From the NCBI GenBank assembly GCA_049999765.1, contig JBNGIQ010009279.1, positions 52,408-109,796 of the forward strand: a DNA stretch of 57,389 bases. The letters run 5' to 3'. A program made the translations under genes and the position numbers. Shown in pieces: positions 22,507 through 38,800 of this stretch. The notes below the pieces were generated by a model. It did no database searches and had not been told where the DNA came from. It saw nothing but the letters and a program-made list of their open reading frames with translations. Each line of letters opens with the position of its first letter. Within the stretch, counting starts at the first letter, position 1. This DNA is from Phaeoceros laevis. Taxonomy: Eukaryota; Anthocerotophyta; Anthocerotopsida; Notothyladales.

Positions 22507-22745
22507 TGTAACACTGTTTGCTAAAATCAGGCCTTCCTGCTCCATCCTTTCATACAATGAGTCCATGTTATCACAGTCCATGTGGACAGACTGTCAAACT
22601 CTTTGCGTGTATCTTCCGACTGGCCACATTTTGCATATATATTTACGAAACTTGTAAGTGCCCAGACCTATGTCCCCTTCAAGTAGTCCTCGCTTTACAA
22701 TCCCTGAGCGCAGCTCCCCACTCTGCTGTTGAGCACCAGCACTTG
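22507..22745 (-). pseudogene. PPR-protein gene relic
   Basis: Read on the minus strand, three successive frames give pieces of a plant pentatricopeptide (PLS-type) repeat protein: AGAQQQSGELRSGIVKRGLL, then VNIYAKCGQSEDTRKEFDSL followed by STWTVITW, then LYERMEQEGLILANSVT. The second piece matches the canonical NMYAKCG...DARKVFD pattern of PPR proteins. The changes of frame show it is not expressed as one protein. The 3' part runs into the 400-N gap, so the length of the relic is unknown. Confidence 0.75.
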
Positions 22746-23882
22746 CACAAGCTTACGACTATGTCCCTCTTTTCGACCCTTCACAGAATCTCGGTGTCCG
22801 GAATGGCAGTCCCTGCACATACTAACGACCCTCATTTACCAGCCCCTACTGAATGCAAGTTACAAGCACTCAAGTAAACGGCGTGTGGTTGTGCTTGTTT
22901 GCCTCAAGTAGGAAGCATGGTAACTTGGCGCTAGGCAATCATGCATATAATAGCTGTGTGTGTCTAGAGCCTCGGCATGCTTCGGCATATCTGTTGATGT
23001 CGAACCTGGATTGAAAATCAGACGAAAATGCACACATTTGTGGTAGGGGAGCCTTTAACTAAAAACCACCTCTCCGGGATGGCCAACTGAAAACCACCTC
23101 ACCGAGATGGTGTGTAGAGAGGCTGTAAGGACTGTAAAGGGATTTGTCTTATGTCATGAATTATTGGAGGGAGCGCAACATGATGTGACTATTTGACATT
23201 GACCAGAGGTGAAAGCAGTCCCGAGCCCTTGGTCACACAGCTGATGAAAGCACCACAGTCTGGGTTGCGCCCCCCCCCCCCCAAGATTATCCTTAAGGGA
23301 CTCGACAGATTCTTCCTGAATCGTGCTTCCCCCAGCCTGACAGGGTCCATTGTCGTGACCTCATGTCCAACACTTGTGTGCGCATTGCCTAAGTTTCCCA
23401 CGGTTGGAGACATCAGAGCGGGAGGCCTGATGCCTGGCTATCTCGGCCCCATGAGCAAACATCAGTGCAACAATTTCTTGCGGCCAGAGATCAAGCAAAA
23501 CGACTTCATGCAGCAACTACATCCGGAAGCAGAAAAGAAGACGACGGGCGCACCAGGCTGTACCCCACAGATTAATGCCTTCAGTGTCTATTGAATGTAG
23601 GCCATGCCGCCATGCCATAGGCACAGAATAGTCATATTATCCGTTTAATGTCCCTTTAATGCCTATTGAATGTAGGCTTCACTGATGTCACATGAATGGG
23701 CTATGGATACACCAAGCTGTTTTCCATTCCTGAGAGTGGCCAGGATCTCCAGAAGCATGCTGCAGACCCTCCGTTATTTTAATGAGATTGGATTTAACCT
23801 ACGGGGCAAACTGAGCAAAAAGTGGATGTACCTCTAAGACCAGCTATGGCTTAACCTGCTCGTCTCCGTAGGCAAAGAGGGC
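22746..23882. other. Intergenic region 3' of SDH1; nothing convincing
   Basis: An open frame at 23193-23594 (+, 133 codons) crosses a homopolymer of 14 C at 23269-23282 and shows no known domain, so I do not support it. A short direct repeat (aaaaccacctc) lies near 23064-23100. Confidence 0.45.
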
Positions 23883-25841
23883 TCAATATACACGAGCCTT
23901 GGGCGGAAAAGCCTCAACCTCGTCATCCAGAGTAAACATGTGTACTGGGCGGTAGTCCAGGCGGATCTTTCCGTCTTCCCAGAACCCTAGAGTATGCTTC
24001 ATCCAGTTCTTATCATCCCTAGTAGGGAAGTCCTCTCTTGCGTGTGCTCCCCGGCTCTCCTTCCTAGCTTCGGCTGAGTGCATTGTGATCTGGGCATTGA
24101 TGAGCAGATTTTCCAGCTCTATGGTTTCTGTCAAATCTGTGTTCCAAATGAGGCTCCTGTCCGCCACCTTGACCCTGGAGAAGCTCGCCCATGTCTGGTC
24201 TATGAGCTTGCAGCCTTCTGCCAAAACATCCTGCGTTCGAAACACAGCTGCGTTGTTCTGCATCACTCTCTGCATTTGTAACCGTATCTGGGCCGTGGAC
24301 AAATCGCCCTTGGCGTACCTCAGCTTATCAAGCCACGCAATTGACTTCTCCCCTGCGTTGCTTTCAAGAGGCTTGTGCTTGTCCCCGGGTTTGCTGAGCT
24401 CCGCCACCCTGTTTGCGCAGGCCCTGCCGAAAACCACGATGTCTAGCAGCGAGTTAGCTCCCAGGCGGTTGGCCCCGTGCACCGACGCACAGGCAGCCTC
24501 CCCTGCAGCAAACAATCCAGGCACCACGTGATCCGGATTGCCGTCCTTGATGGTGACAACCTCCCCATGGTAATTGGTAGGGATGCCCCCCATGTTGTAG
24601 TGCACGGTAGGGAGCACGGGAATGGGCTCTTTGGTTACATTAACCCCGGCGAAGATGGCTGCGGTCTCTGAGATGCCAGGCAGCCTCTCCTTGAGCACCT
24701 CCGGGGGAAGATGGTTGAGGTGGAGATATATGTGGTCCTTGAGCGGGCCTACACCTCGCCCCTCCCTGATCTCCATGGTCATTGCCCTGGACACCACATC
24801 CCTGGAGGCCAAGTCCTTGGCCGTTGGAGCGTACCTCTCCATGAACCTCTCTCCCTCGCTGTTCCGCAATATGCCCCCCTCCCCTCGTGAACCCTCTGTG
24901 ATGAGGCAGCCAGCCCCATAGATCCCCGTCGGGTGGAACTGCACAAACTCAAGATCCTCCAGCCCTAACCCCGCACGAGCCACCATAGCATTCCCATCCC
25001 CAGTGCAGGTGTGCGCGGATGTGGCGGAGAAGTAGGCCCTGCCATAGCCTCCCGTTGCCAGGATGGTCTGGTGGGAGCGGAACCTGTGCAGCGTACCGTC
25101 CTCCATATTGAGCGCAATCACACCCCGGCAGGCTCCATCCCCGTCCATGAGCAGGTCCAGCGCCAGGTACTCGACGAAGAACTGCGTGTTGTGTCTCATA
25201 GCCTGGCCGTAGAGCGTGTGCAGCATGGCATGCCCGGTGCGATCCGCCGCACACGCACAGCGGTATGCCTGCCCGCCCTTGCCGAAGTTGAGGCTCTGAC
25301 CGCCAAATGCACGCTGGTATATCCGACCATCTTCTGTGCGAGAGAAGGGCAGCCCGTAATTCTCCAGCTCAATCACTGCTTTGGGAGCCTCCCTGCACAT
25401 ATACTGGATTGCATCCTGGTCACCCAACCAATCACTTCCCTTAACAGTGTCGTACATGTGCCATCGCCAGTCGTCCTCGGTCATGTTCCCTAGCGCCGCG
25501 TTGATGCCACCCTGCGCAGCCACGGTGTGAGAGCGGGTGGGGAAAAGCTTGGTGATGCAGGCAGTGTGGAAACCATGTTCCGCCAGTCCGATGGCGGCCC
25601 GCAGCCCGGCACCGCCCGCTCCTACCACTACCGCATCGTACGTGTGATCCACCACAGGGTAGGAGGAGAGCGAGCCCGCCCCCCCTAGAGTGCTGCCTCC
25701 GGAAGCCTCTTTGCCCAGGATGCGCGACCCTCTGCGGGCGCCATGCCCCACCTCTTGATGCAGCTGCCGCCTTGACAGACATCTGGCCCCGGCAACGGCC
25801 TCAGGCCAGATAGCCTTCCCTCGCCGCAGCGCTCTCAGCAT
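23883..25841 (-). CDS. SDH1: Succinate dehydrogenase flavoprotein subunit, mitochondrial (intronless)
   Basis: This is the catalytic FAD subunit of respiratory complex II, oxidising succinate to fumarate in the TCA cycle. It is a single uninterrupted 652-codon frame. Residues 1-60 are basic and Ser/Gly-rich, as expected of a mitochondrial presequence. The dinucleotide fold is [16 protein letters not shown] (about 71-86). The covalent FAD attachment histidine is H105 in [16 protein letters not shown]. Substrate-site blocks are [47 protein letters not shown] and [13 protein letters not shown]. The C-terminal end [19 protein letters not shown] is typical of plant SDH1. Length is normal, with no frameshift. 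Plant SDH1 genes usually contain many introns, so the lack of introns suggests either lineage-specific loss or retroposition. Codons are GC-rich compared with its neighbours. Confidence 0.97.
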   Translation of the reverse strand: MLRALRRGKAIWPEAVAGARCLSRRQLHQEVGHGARRGSRILGKEASGGSTLGGAGSLSSYPVVDHTYDAVVVGAGGAGLRAAIGLAEHGFHTACITKLFPTRSHTVAAQGGINAALGNMTEDDWRWHMYDTVKGSDWLGDQDAIQYMCREAPKAVIELENYGLPFSRTEDGRIYQRAFGGQSLNFGKGGQAYRCACAADRTGHAMLHTLYGQAMRHNTQFFVEYLALDLLMDGDGACRGVIALNMEDGTLHRFRSHQTILATGGYGRAYFSATSAHTCTGDGNAMVARAGLGLEDLEFVQFHPTGIYGAGCLITEGSRGEGGILRNSEGERFMERYAPTAKDLASRDVVSRAMTMEIREGRGVGPLKDHIYLHLNHLPPEVLKERLPGISETAAIFAGVNVTKEPIPVLPTVHYNMGGIPTNYHGEVVTIKDGNPDHVVPGLFAAGEAACASVHGANRLGANSLLDIVVFGRACANRVAELSKPGDKHKPLESNAGEKSIAWLDKLRYAKGDLSTAQIRLQMQRVMQNNAAVFRTQDVLAEGCKLIDQTWASFSRVKVADRSLIWNTDLTETIELENLLINAQITMHSAEARKESRGAHAREDFPTRDDKNWMKHTLGFWEDGKIRLDYRPVHMFTLDDEVEAFPPKARVY

Positions 25842-26544
25842 CGTCTCTTCTTGACTCCCCTCCGGCTTCTCCTCTGCCGCTCGAATGCTCTCTGCTGCAG
25901 ACTACCTATTGCCAGCGCCTGGGGCTGCCAACAGGACTGCCAGCAAGTAGGTATTCAGATATTCACACCACCAGCTTCCACGTGGCCCACTTCTTAGAAC
26001 TCGGCGTGCAGCTTCTCTCGAAAAAGGCTAACCAATAAATTCGTCCGTGGCGGTCCATACGCGCGCCTTCTGGAATTGTACGGCACAAGGTGCCCAGACA
26101 GGTTCTCAGACTTTATGAGTACGTACATGTTAAAGGAACCCGGGAGCAGGTAATGTATACCCGAGCTTTATAACGAGCCCGTTCCTTCAAGTGATCTTCT
26201 CATTGGACAGTGGACACGGTGCACCCGTGCACCTACGTCGGGTGAGCAGCCAGTTTTTGTTCCGACTTTCGAAGCTGTAAAGGCCCTGAACTGTGATGAG
26301 AATCAGGAAGATTTAGTCTATATCTCTTTCCAAAGTTTCCAGTCCTCGCACTTTACTTCAGAAGTTCAGAATCCTTCTGGATGGACAGGTGGAAGATACA
26401 CTTTCACAAACTTCATTTTTCATGGTTTTACATACAAATGAGTAGGGTAAATGTAGGTTACAATTTTGGTTGATGCAGCCAGAACCTGTTATGAAACAAT
26501 GCTTATTAGGATAAACCGGGCTACTCAAACGATTCCGTGCAGCA
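25842..26544. other. Spacer between SDH1 start and DGK stop
   Basis: About 700 bp containing the SDH1 promoter (minus direction) and the DGK 3' untranslated region. No additional gene or repeat was recognised. Confidence 0.5.
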
Positions 26545-29500
26545 TCAGCCCGAACGCAGCATAAGAGAAGGCTGTGATACTCGACTGATTTCAACAATTG
26601 TTGGTTCATCTGACTGACTCAAGGGTTGCTGCCATGGCTCCCCATCAATCTGCATGTATGCTCGCGGGCGATTACCTCCTCGTAGTTCCAACCGCAAAGA
26701 TCGAACCTAATGGACAGGGTACACCACAGCATTAGAGCCCACAGATTCACACTCAGCTCCGCAAACCAGCCTGAACTCATAACCAGTAGAGATATACACC
26801 ACCTGAGCCAGACGAACTGCAGTCAACATGTTGACCATGACAAGTGCAGCATGCCAACCGTCACGTAAACCCACAACCTCAAGCAATCCGTCATCCACCT
26901 TTGCTTCCATAAATCCCTTCTGGGTCGCAATGCGCAAAAAGATGCAATCACATCTCAGAATTGACATGAGACTGACCAACAGAAGTTTCCGTTCTGCTTG
27001 AAATCAGATAGCCGACCTTCAGTAAAGTACTACGCTTTGGATATCCCCAGGGATGCCTTCCACCAGCATAGCTCTGCAGATTGAGAACAACTACTGCTCG
27101 GACACTGCAAATGACCATTTAGACAATTTGCAAACTTACACATAGCAGCAAAAGAAAATCCCAACTTGCCCTTTCTGGAGATTGTCCAGGATGTGCATGA
27201 TAAGCGTTCCAGAGAATAACACCTTAGAAGAGAACAACCGAAATGACTGTAAAACAAGTTTCGGGCACAGTGTACGACCTTGGAGGTATATGCACTTCCT
27301 GCCACTCGTCAGTAGTGCTTTGGGTAAGCAATCGCACGACATTCTTCAAGCCTCTGCATAAAAAACACTCAGTTCAGGTTGTCAGAAAACATCTCATCCA
27401 AGGGAACATGCATCAATTATACAAAAGACATCCCACAGTGATTGACAGTAAAGGACAAAAGCGAAATACAACATAACCTTGCTCGTGGGTGAGAAGAGCA
27501 CGCTGTAAAGAACCAGCCCTGCCCACAGCTGTATCCCGAATATATGGCCTGTGAAGTATCACTTGGCATCATTAATGCTCAAGGTGTTTGGTGCACTCGT
27601 TACAGCTCAATAGCCGTGACAATTTATGCTCTACCCGGAGCAGAATGCATAAAAGTCCACTTCACTTTTAGATTGTGTGAGTTGTACGGAGGAACAAAAA
27701 CACACAGACAGGCAGGCCGGAACCAGTGAACAAGAAGATTAGCAGCGAAGCCTGTCTAACTAGGTCAGATTATAATCCACACAAACTCTTATGCATGTGC
27801 AAGACCGGGTTGCAGCAACTTGTTGCTTACAATTACAAGCAAACCATATTTAAGAAGGGATACACCCACAAGACTACAACAGGCACCAATAGAGTATGAG
27901 CCGACATAACTTGATTTGTGACACGACCTGCAGCAATCCAAGGTTTTTCTTCCCGTAAGTGATGGAATCCATAAGCAACTTGTGCATCCATACCTGCACT
28001 TAGACAGTGTAGAATGACATCAGAAGACATGCACTGAATACATGACAGAATAACCTACCCTGAGCTACTGGGTCAGAGCTAGCATGGAAACGACTCACCA
28101 AAGACTGTAAATGTCAGGCATACAGGAGGTCGGAAAAGAAGTCATGCAAGCAGGCACTGCCAAGAATGTACACGGGCAAGGCCATGTTCAAATCAGGCCT
28201 CAACTGTGTCACATGCTAGGGATCACGTCACCAACTAATACTATGTTTTGGGGCCTACCAATGCTGAAGTAGTTCCAAAAACAACCTTCAAAGGACGCAG
28301 ACTCCTCTGGTACATCAGACTCTCCATTGCCCTGCACAAGCTAGGCACAAGAACTGCCGATACATCAATATTCCGACTTAAGTGCAGCACAGAAACGGCA
28401 GTTTGGACAAAATGCACGGTGTCAGAAGCAATCTAATTTGGACAGAACTTTTGTCATGTATGAAAGGCAATACAGATCCTGGTCCATGCATGCACTTCCA
28501 GAAATAGAGCCTTTCCTAGTTATGGGCCAAACTAATGAACCTGAACTGGAAGAGGAACATGTTGCTGAGGATGCATAGCATGTGGCAGTTTCAAGTGGGA
28601 TGCACCTGTTTGTGAACCAGCCTTCACGACCACCTGCCAGCTGCAGAGAATCATCCATATGACATCAAAAACAACCTCCAATTCACAGGAGCCCCCAAGG
28701 ACCAACACTTTGTGACATTGAATATCTGAGCCCCTGCAGAGGCAACCAATCTAGATGCAGAAGCTAACCTGTCAAGGTATGAAGTTAAGGCAGTAGTAGA
28801 TTTATACAACCATCTTTTCACAGCGGATCGACGAGCTGATCCAAAGACAGCACCCTGCACATCAGAGACGACTTACTGCATGCACCAAAAAGGTGCCTCG
28901 AAAGTGTATGTCCTTCTCAGGGGAATTATGTCCTAGAACGAGTAACAGAATTATCCCACTAAACTGGTAAAGTTTGGATTCAGCTGCAAAAAGAACAAGT
29001 GTTACGTGGCAAATTTCTACACTCAACCTGAACAACTAGCAATGAAGCAGTGAGAAACCAGTGAGAGCAGCCTACCCAACCAAAGGAGCGAGAGAGATCA
29101 TTTCCGGTGCCAAGGGGTATGACACCAACAGGGGGAACACAGGTAGAACTTTCTAGCTGCAACTCAGCAACGCTTGCAAGGACCCACCCAACGGTGCCAT
29201 CTCCACCAGCCACCTGCAAATCATCATCTTTCAAACAAAGGAATTCATGACGACACCATTCAGCATACATCCACAGCCAGAACCATGAAAACTGGATTCA
29301 ATTCATCCAAACAGACAGGGCATTCGTTTCAAGGTTGAACAAGAGCCAGAAATAGAATACAGGTGCTCTCAGATTGACTTGTATCCCTTCCTCCAGTTAG
29401 ATTTTGAATTCAAGCAAGCACCAACTTCTTGGAGTAGCTCAAGGTAACCCCAAGCAGACAATTAGGAGCGAGCCCAAGCATGACATATTCAACAAGCTGA

Positions 29501-30319
29501 AGCTGGGCAGACAAGTCAGAGCAGTCCATGCACAGATGCTCTTTGCACCTAGAAAACTGTCACGCAAGAGCAGTTTCTCTTTTCCGCCTCAATCATCACC
29601 AGAGACTAGACGAAGAGACATCGGCAGGGTCAAACCATCAAACGAATACGCTTCCGGACAATTCGAGCCCACTCATCGCCATCGTCTCCAAGTTTATCCA
29701 AACAACCCAATCCATAACGCAAGACATCTGATGGCTGATGCTGTGCCAAGTCGAACACCTGATCACAACAAAGGCAAACAGAACAGATGTGGACGTGGCG
29801 CCTGAGATAAAAGCATTTCGTATACCAGCGAGAAATGTACGAGGGTAAGGTTTAGTGAGCGTCAACCTGATTAGTCCCAATGTACTCAGCTAACAAACCC
29901 TGGAGAGCGGGTCCAAGGCGTCCACCACTCTTGCTGTTAAAGAAAACCAGAAGGGGGAACGTAGGAAGATGGACTTCCGAGGGTCGACTGACCACTCCCA
30001 TGGAAACGCCAGCCGAATCAATTGCGGCCGACATTGCAAGTGTTAGGTAGTCGGGTAACTTCAGTAGCTTCCGTAGTTCGTCATCCTTGAATTTCCAGCT
30101 GCGTACACCAGTCTTCAGAGGAAAAAGCGAGAAGCGGGAGGGGCGACCTGACGACCCGGACGAGGTACTCGGAAATCCCCTCGTTTCAACTGCGGGGACG
30201 CTAGCGACATCGTCTGCTATCCGACCATCACCAGACGGAGGAGACATTGGCGGTTGCAAAACGGACGCAGTGTCCGTGACATTGCCCACAGCCTCCGGCG
30301 GGGGCATCGGGGACGACAT
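26545..30319 (-). CDS. DGK: Diacylglycerol kinase, plant DGK4/DGK7-like
   Basis: It phosphorylates diacylglycerol to phosphatidic acid in lipid signalling. Twelve minus-strand exons sum to 523 codons: 29867-30319, 29636-29758, 29076-29213, 28769-28854, 28541-28640, 28259-28331, 27911-27993, 27478-27548, 27279-27353, 27017-27104, 26803-26919 and 26545-26706. The catalytic domain begins [18 protein letters not shown], and the ATP-binding core is [17 protein letters not shown] followed by [17 protein letters not shown]. The accessory domain includes [74 protein letters not shown] and [13 protein letters not shown]. There is no C1 or transmembrane segment, as in the small plant DGK class. An upstream in-frame Met at 30367 would add 16 residues. 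It is head-to-head with CDC48C. A damaged copy of its first exon lies at 12955-13262. Confidence 0.95.
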
Positions 30320-30444
30320 ACCGATTATAATAGCAACGGCCAGTTCGGACTGTTCCCCTTCGAACACAATTTCGAAGAAGTAGAGAGTCTACCCCTAAGC
30401 CTTTTTTAAGTTCCTCCAGAACATGCAGCTGTAGGACTTCGAGG
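30320..30444. promoter_or_regulatory. Very short divergent intergenic region between DGK and CDC48C
   Basis: Only 125 bp separate the two start codons (77 bp if the upstream DGK Met at 30367 is used), so both 5' untranslated regions and a shared bidirectional promoter must fit here or overlap the coding exons. No TATAAA is evident. An imperfect inverted motif (ttcgaacacaatttcgaa) is present near 30358-30375. Confidence 0.65.
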
Positions 30445-34337
<3,893 letters not shown>

Positions 34338-34408
34338 CACAATGCTTCTGCAACAGCAGCACAGTAGCAGTTTTGAATTTGAGTAGCCACCTGTGCACAT
34401 GTAATTTA

Positions 34409-35461
34409 TTACGGAATCCCGACCTCCAATATTTGAGACCCAGGCGGCAAGCGCCCTAGACCTCCGGGGAGAATCACTTTGAAACTTCGAGGCATGGGTG
34501 TGGGGTCGTAGTTGTAGCCAGTGAGAATCAGACCTACAGATCCATCCGAGTAATTCGTGAGAACTACGGTGTCTTGAATGGATTCTCACTGTCCACCATT
34601 TCTTACCGTGGCTTGTGACGCCGTGCACGAGAGAAGGAGCAACATTTGCAGCTAGTAGCACCTTCTTCCCCACCGCGTCCTCCACATCCATGACATATTT
34701 GCATTCGGATACGAGGGTCCTCACCTCGCATCCAATGTCCACCTATGCAGATGACCGTTTGCATTCCACGTTAAGGCGAAAAGTGAGGTACAACTTTTGA
34801 ATGAGCAATGGGCTCGGTACTACATACAGTGAGTTCGAGGTGCGTTCTGCTCAGCGTTGGTTTCCCCCTCTTGGCACTCATTTCCGCGTCGTGGATAGGC
34901 TTGGCACCTGTCTGTCACCAAGAAAAACATCCTCAGGGCGCTGTCACTTAAAGCCGCCAAGGAGCAGACAGAAAGCAAAAGGTGCCAGCTTACAATAACT
35001 CCAACACGTAAGTCCAGAGCAGCAAATGCAGATGCATCAATATCAGGCTTCACTGGCGGGCAGGCAGCCCGACTGACTTCCACCTCCGTTTCCGTGTGAG
35101 CCCGCACCATTACTTTCCTCTCACATCTGGCCCGTGTGCTGCAAAGGTGCTCCCGCACAATGAGTTCGTGCACAAAAATGTTATCAATGGAACGACTGAA
35201 ATTCATCAATGTGGCCACGATAGTCAGCAGGAAGAGCACAAAGGCAGAAGCATTTCCTCTGCCCTTTGAACCACTTGTAGAGAAGTAGCACCTGCTGGAA
35301 CTCTGGCCAAGGAGTGTGTCACAACCCCTGAAAGCAGAATCCACCGACGACAACCTTTGACTGGTGGATATTGCAGCACAGCACCGACGGGATGGAGAGG
35401 TGGTGGAGATGCTGGAAATGGAGGGGCTACAGGCCCTCATGACAGTGTTGGTCGCAGCCAT
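34409..35461 (-). CDS. Putative tRNA-binding (Trbp111/EMAP-II-like OB-fold) domain protein; model incomplete
   Basis: Two blocks on the minus strand support an OB-fold tRNA-binding domain of the kind attached to methionyl-tRNA synthetases and AIMP1-type proteins. The first is PDIDASAFAALDLRVGVIV (near 35000-35055). The second is VDIGCEVRTLVSECKYVMDV with KKVLLAANVAPSLVHGVTSH (34620-34742). The N-terminal stretch from the Met at 35461 is Ser/Arg-rich with CYFSTSG and could be an organelle targeting peptide. The piece that should link the two blocks (HPDADxLYVE) was not found cleanly; the best candidate near 34900 is diverged. After VTSHG a GT donor allows splicing either to an LPPGSQILEVGIP end (stop at 34409-34411) or retention of a longer tail. 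The gene may be functional with exons I misplaced, or partly decayed. Confidence 0.55.
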
Positions 35462-35892
35462 TGCAAATGGGCCTGCAAGAATGACCGAGCATACCTCGGG
35501 GATGAAGGGAAGAAGCGAAGGGGTATGTCAAATGTGGCACCGGATAATGACGATACACAAAAATGTTAATGAATAGACACTAAGATTTTAGCTTTGGAGA
35601 AGCACAACCCTCTCAAAGCGGCGACTTGCGAGATGGCAGCTCGTGAGAATTATCCGCCAAGCGGGGAATAGCATAAATTCATCAAAACAGGCACGTCAAC
35701 TTTATCATTACACAGCCAAGGCACGCACGAGGATCACTTTCCAGATGTTCGCTTGAGAGTTGAGCATTGCTGGACAGGGTACCTACGCAGGAATGTCGGT
35801 GCTGTCCATGCGCTCGATCCAGGAGGACAGTTACCAAACCATAGAAATACATTAGAAGAATGTACATGCAGACTCGAAGCCGCTCCAGTGGC

Positions 35893-38800
35893 TTAACGAG
35901 TCCTGTGTCGGGATTCTCTAGATGCTGCTGACAATACTAAGTTTTGCGGCCCTGCACTGGCCGGGGAATATAGAAGAGAAGTGGGCGACTCCGGACCGGC
36001 ACACAGCATATCCACAATCCTAAGCCACTCGTCAAAAGGTATGTGAGTGCTGTACTCCAATGACACCGAGTCTCGCCCACGCTTTGCCACATAGTATTGT
36101 CTCCAAAAATCAAGCAGTGATCTGAAATTCCTTGTTACACTTCCAGGACCACCTCCGCCGCCCATATCTGCTTTCCTCAGTACCTGGAGATAGTAATCTA
36201 CCCGCCCATTTTGCTCCGCGAACACCAGGAATATAAGGGCAGTATTTAGAACACAAATGTTGTCCTGCGCACATCACATTTCTCCAGATATCAGAAGCGA
36301 TCAACATAGCACATATGACACCTTCAGAGTACCACAAAACCCTTGAAGGTTTCTGACCCCTGCACAGTTGAGTCTCTCCCACATACCTGGTTTATATCCT
36401 CAAGCCTCACAGCACACATAAGGTCTTGCAGCAGTCGTATGGAATTATGTTCCACAAAGCTGGTAAGCTTGCAACAGCTTTCATCATCATCTTCATCAAC
36501 AGAAGGTGATAGTCCTGTGGAATGGTAACTCAAGCTGGTACTACTGTCCAGCTCAGAACTACTTCCTGCACCACTGTCCACAACCATCTCCGAACCACCT
36601 TGCCATCCCTTGGGATGAAAAGAAAACTGTCTACTTCTCTTGAATGCATCAAGCGATAGTACAACGGATCTCACAAACACATTTGAATCCACCAGGTTTG
36701 TGACAAGGACCTATGGATCAAGGCAACTGAACATCATTGACATTATTACCATCCAAGTCAGTCAGGCCCATAATTGAAGTCTGTTAACAACTCACCTCCA
36801 CAAACTGGTAAAACTTTTCTCCCTTGAGCAGTTTGGTGAATCTTCGAAATAGAACCTCGTTGAACTTTATAAGTTCTCCCAACAGGTCAAAGTTTATCTG
36901 AACACAATACCAGATGATTCTGAAGAGTTAAACCCCACAGCTCTCATGGCAATCTCAACCCACAACCTTTAACTTCAAAACATGTAGTGCCAGCGAGAGA
37001 AGCAACTGCTCACCTGAAGAGAATTTGCACACCGAAAACCAGTCTTCAAAATTTCAAAGAGCAAGTGCTCCATCAATCCGGTTGAAGCGACAAGCTCCTG
37101 GGTACACAAACGCGGATGAATCTTTCATGTACAGAATAGAAAGTAAGCACGAGGGAAAAGAATGTGCAAGCAACATCTCTTATGAACCGATACCTGATCA
37201 TGATAATCAGCTCCTCTTAAAAACGCTTCTACACAAGAAGCCAGCCAGAAACTGCACATCACAAATATCAACATCCTAAAATTAAGTAGAGGAGCAGAAC
37301 ATATCTACTATACAACTACGAATCAAGAACTAAATGCAGATCACGGAAAGTAAAAGCTGTAAGCCCCCACTTCTGACAGAAGCGACCCACCTACTGGACG
37401 AGGGACTCACCGATATAGCGAATCAGCTGGTTCAGTAACAAGAACTTTCAGAATCTGCATGATCAGGCCATCTGCCTTTCGAGGATCAGATGGTTCAGGA
37501 CCCGAATCCTAACACACCATTTGACAGGGTCGGCAAATCAGCACAAACATGAAATGACTCAACCCAGCACAAAACTTAGCTGACTTTTGCAGTGATAGGG
37601 TATAAGAACCTACCTCCTGTAAAGAACTCAATGACCTTAACAGCAGATGCTTATTCGCTCGGTTGCAACTATCCCGATCACAGAAATTGTGTATCAACCG
37701 CAGATATTGTATCTTCAGAGCCTGCAATATATGTAATGAATGATGCTTTTTTCGTACCCTGCATAGACCTTACTGAACCTGAACCCTCAATACCACGGTG
37801 ACAACTTTCAGACTTGCACTGCTGGAGTGTGCACTTACCGACTTGGGATTGCATGCACAGCCTGGTCCATGAATGCCACGAGCATGATGTTGATTGTGCG
37901 ATGTCTTCCAGTCCAGCTTGTGAAACATGCTTGTCAACACACCAATAAGCCCAAGTCTGGCAAGCTGGTTCTGTACCTGCACATTTCATAAATGTCAACT
38001 AGAATGACATAGCCTGACATACAAGCAGTACAACACACAACCAGATTTGCAGCCCAGAGACAGGAAGCAGTTCAGTTAAAAAGTCTGCAAACCTGTTCTC
38101 TGCTTTTTCCTCCACACAAAGCACATAGAACAAACAATATCTCCACCTGATGCTGAACAGAAAACACACACAGCAGCTCAGTACGAAAGAGTTTGAAACT
38201 ACTTGCTTGAACAAGGTCTCCACCTAAGAGAAGCCCATGAGGAAGGCTATGGGACAAAAGAGAGGGTGAAGCCTGTTACTGTTGCTAGCAAGACATTTGA
38301 AGCAGCCCTATCTCTGGTATTGGTGGTTGTGCCTGGTTGTACCGTAGTCCCGCCAGCCCTTGGTGTTGTCGGAGTCCTCTCAATGACTACTTGGGTAATT
38401 GTGTCCACAGGCACAGCAGGTATATCTAAGCCGGCCACCCCGAGAACGGTTTGAGCAGCAGGAGCAGGTGCGTTTCTAACTCTTAAAGCCGCTAGTGATT
38501 CATCTCGCCATTGTTGTAAAACCGTATGTGTGGCTGCATTTGCAAAGGCTAAATAGACTCTCTCAGGGTCATCTTCCGTCAACCCAACTTGTTGCAGTAA
38601 AGGGTTTCCATCAATTAGACGATGCCACCAGCTTTCATCAACTTCTTGAAGGTGTTGGATGATATGTTCATGAAGACTGCTCATCGACTGCATTTTAAAG
38701 TAATCTCATCAAAGCTCAAATACAAACATGAGCTGAAAGACAATTCCAAACAAAAATCAGGGAGCAGTTGTGTGCACTCTGCCATCATGGCGCATCGCCT

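Noticed and set aside
23193-23594. 133-codon ORF 3' of SDH1
   Set aside because: It crosses a 14-C run, has no recognisable domain, and looks like chance open frame.
25441-25782. 113-codon and similar ORFs overlapping SDH1 in other frames
   Set aside because: GC-rich codon use in SDH1 suppresses stops in shadow frames; the SDH1 frame is complete and conserved.
34560-34625. Apparent frameshift in the tRNA-binding-domain gene after VTSHG
   Set aside because: A GT donor directly follows, and an acceptor about 160 bp downstream gives an in-frame ending, so an intron explains it as well as an indel.
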